Assembly (NCBI GenBank): GCA_008931825.1
Contig: QXVZ01007785.1
Span: 1-64,000 of the forward strand
Length of the DNA stretch: 64,000 nt
From: Phallusia fumigata
Lineage: Eukaryota; Chordata; Ascidiacea; Phlebobranchia; Ascidiidae
Reading direction: 5' to 3'
Shown here: one piece after another, positions 63,001 to 64,000 of the stretch
Position numbering within the stretch: the first letter of the stretch is position 1
Layout: every line of letters begins with the position of its first letter
Notes under the pieces: model-generated
What the model was told of the DNA's origin: nothing
What the model saw: only the letters and a program-made list of their open reading frames with translations
The model's database searches: none
Position numbers and translations under genes: made by a program

Positions 63001-64000
63001 ACGCGTATTCTATTCCAGTTGCAATCATGGTCGGTAATTTTTTTCCCGTGGATATCCTATTATGATGTAGTTGACATGGCTTCTTCCTGCCGCCGCTGGC
63101 TCGAATACAGATAGGAACATGCCGAAATAAATTATTAAACAAAGGAGGTGTGCACTTCCCCTCAGCAATATTTAGGGAAAGAAACAGTGATCGCAGCCAT
63201 TAAACTGCGCGTTAAGCGTCTGTTGATGGCAGATAGACATCATCAGCATGGGATCTTGGTGCCAGCACCAAAAATACCGGCTTCATGGTGTAAGGGCTGC
63301 TCTTATGTAATGAAATATTTAGGCTCAGCAAATGCTGCTGACGTATCAGCCCGCTTTGTCTGAAACAAGTTGCATGCAAAGCAAATGTGATGCCAAGCAC
63401 AGCCTTTTCATGTTTTCAGAAATGTTGTGTGTTTGCTGGAACATTACCTGACAATATCCATTTGTACACGGTTACCAATGCATTTGTTCGTTTGTACATG
63501 GACATTAACAAGCATAGCCGGCATTACATGAAGTGTTCGTTACAAATGTGAAAAAACGTGTGTGAGTGTATCAATATTGACTGACATAGGTTTGCGGCGA
63601 GCTGGCGCGCAAAACGAAAAGAAATGCGCCCACAACGACCAACTATAATATAAGTTATTGGAAAGACAAGTGGTTAGGCCATCAAACATAGCAAGCCCTC
63701 TGCTGCGAGGCCCAGGCACGCAACGAACTTTGAGCCGCCTGTTTTCGACCGGTAAATAAATTTCGCGGATGCCACTCGACAATTTGCCTCACGTCGCACT
63801 AAAGGAACAAATACAAACTTGAGTGACTGTTCCCCCTCTGAACTTATTTACTCGCCTATTATGCGTGTCAGTACTGTACAACGACCATAAATTGTAGTGG
63901 ATTCTTATCTGTCCGCGAGTTTACAAATTGTACCCCCTGCCAAAACCTTTGACATTTTGTCACATAAATTTTTAAAGCTGTGAGTCGATTATATCATGTT
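60051..64000. other. Upstream region of Irx gene B, no other gene supported
   Basis: The first part should contain the 5' leader and promoter. A CACATTTTAG acceptor-like site (minus) lies about 65 bases before the ATG. A TATATAAG word (minus, 61025-61018) is a possible core promoter about 970 bases upstream. Between them is a 136-codon minus frame (60871-60461) with a very basic middle that I regard as leader sequence or chance. Beyond 61.1 kb I see only short frames and AT-rich DNA. Confidence 0.4.

Noticed and set aside
1-64000. tRNA or rRNA genes, CRISPR arrays and virus-like elements
   Set aside because: I looked for tRNA B-box words with a matching cloverleaf, rRNA blocks, regular spacer arrays, and polymerase or capsid motifs, and found none that hold up.

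Overview
This window is chordate genomic DNA, most likely from an ascidian tunicate close to Ciona. The DNA is AT-rich and the genes are compact with short introns. Two Iroquois homeobox genes lie in tandem, and a conserved housekeeping gene pair sits about 100 bases apart, as in tunicate operons. The species call is inference. The sequence also carries ten single-base 'n' positions. Almost all of them separate two nearly identical stretches that differ by roughly 0 to 3 percent. I read these as unmerged contig ends or alternative haplotype contigs from a very polymorphic diploid, not as true duplications.

Layout. 535-749 (minus) is the first coding exon of an MBOAT7-like acyltransferase whose remainder lies off the left edge. 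2268-5327 (plus) is a ten-exon gene that I rebuilt exon by exon with consistent splice phases. It encodes a secreted protein of about 514 residues: signal peptide, PAN/apple, two thrombospondin type 1 repeats, one SRCR domain and a C-terminal cysteine module. 7596-9785 is a roughly 1.1 kb stretch present twice around an 'n', with a possible small minus-strand gene reaching to 10169. 10687-11289 is FCF1 and 11397-12242 is PIGC, probably co-transcribed. A 140-base tandem repeat (13057-13491) and a partial second FCF1/PIGC copy (13493-14490, bounded by 'n' on both sides) follow.

14492-26841 holds no gene I can support. 26842-34071 (minus) is the first Irx gene and 56930-60050 (minus) is the second. 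Both have the same core exon plan: two N-terminal exons, a homeobox split after the TLTQ motif, one large exon, and short C-terminal exons. About 23 kb without a recognisable gene lies between them, including a CpG-rich block near 50.2-51.2 kb and a second inserted haplotype contig (51236-52700). 60051-64000 upstream of the second Irx gene is non-coding as far as I can see.

Functional reading. The right-hand three quarters looks like an Iroquois developmental locus with large regulatory spaces. The left part is unrelated and gene-dense: lipid remodelling (MBOAT7), rRNA processing (FCF1), GPI-anchor synthesis (PIGC) and an extracellular multidomain protein. The most novel item is the domain combination at 2268-5327. 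The most useful practical warning is that several apparent duplications are assembly artefacts. I saw no retroviral or other virus-like element, CRISPR array, or rRNA or tRNA gene.
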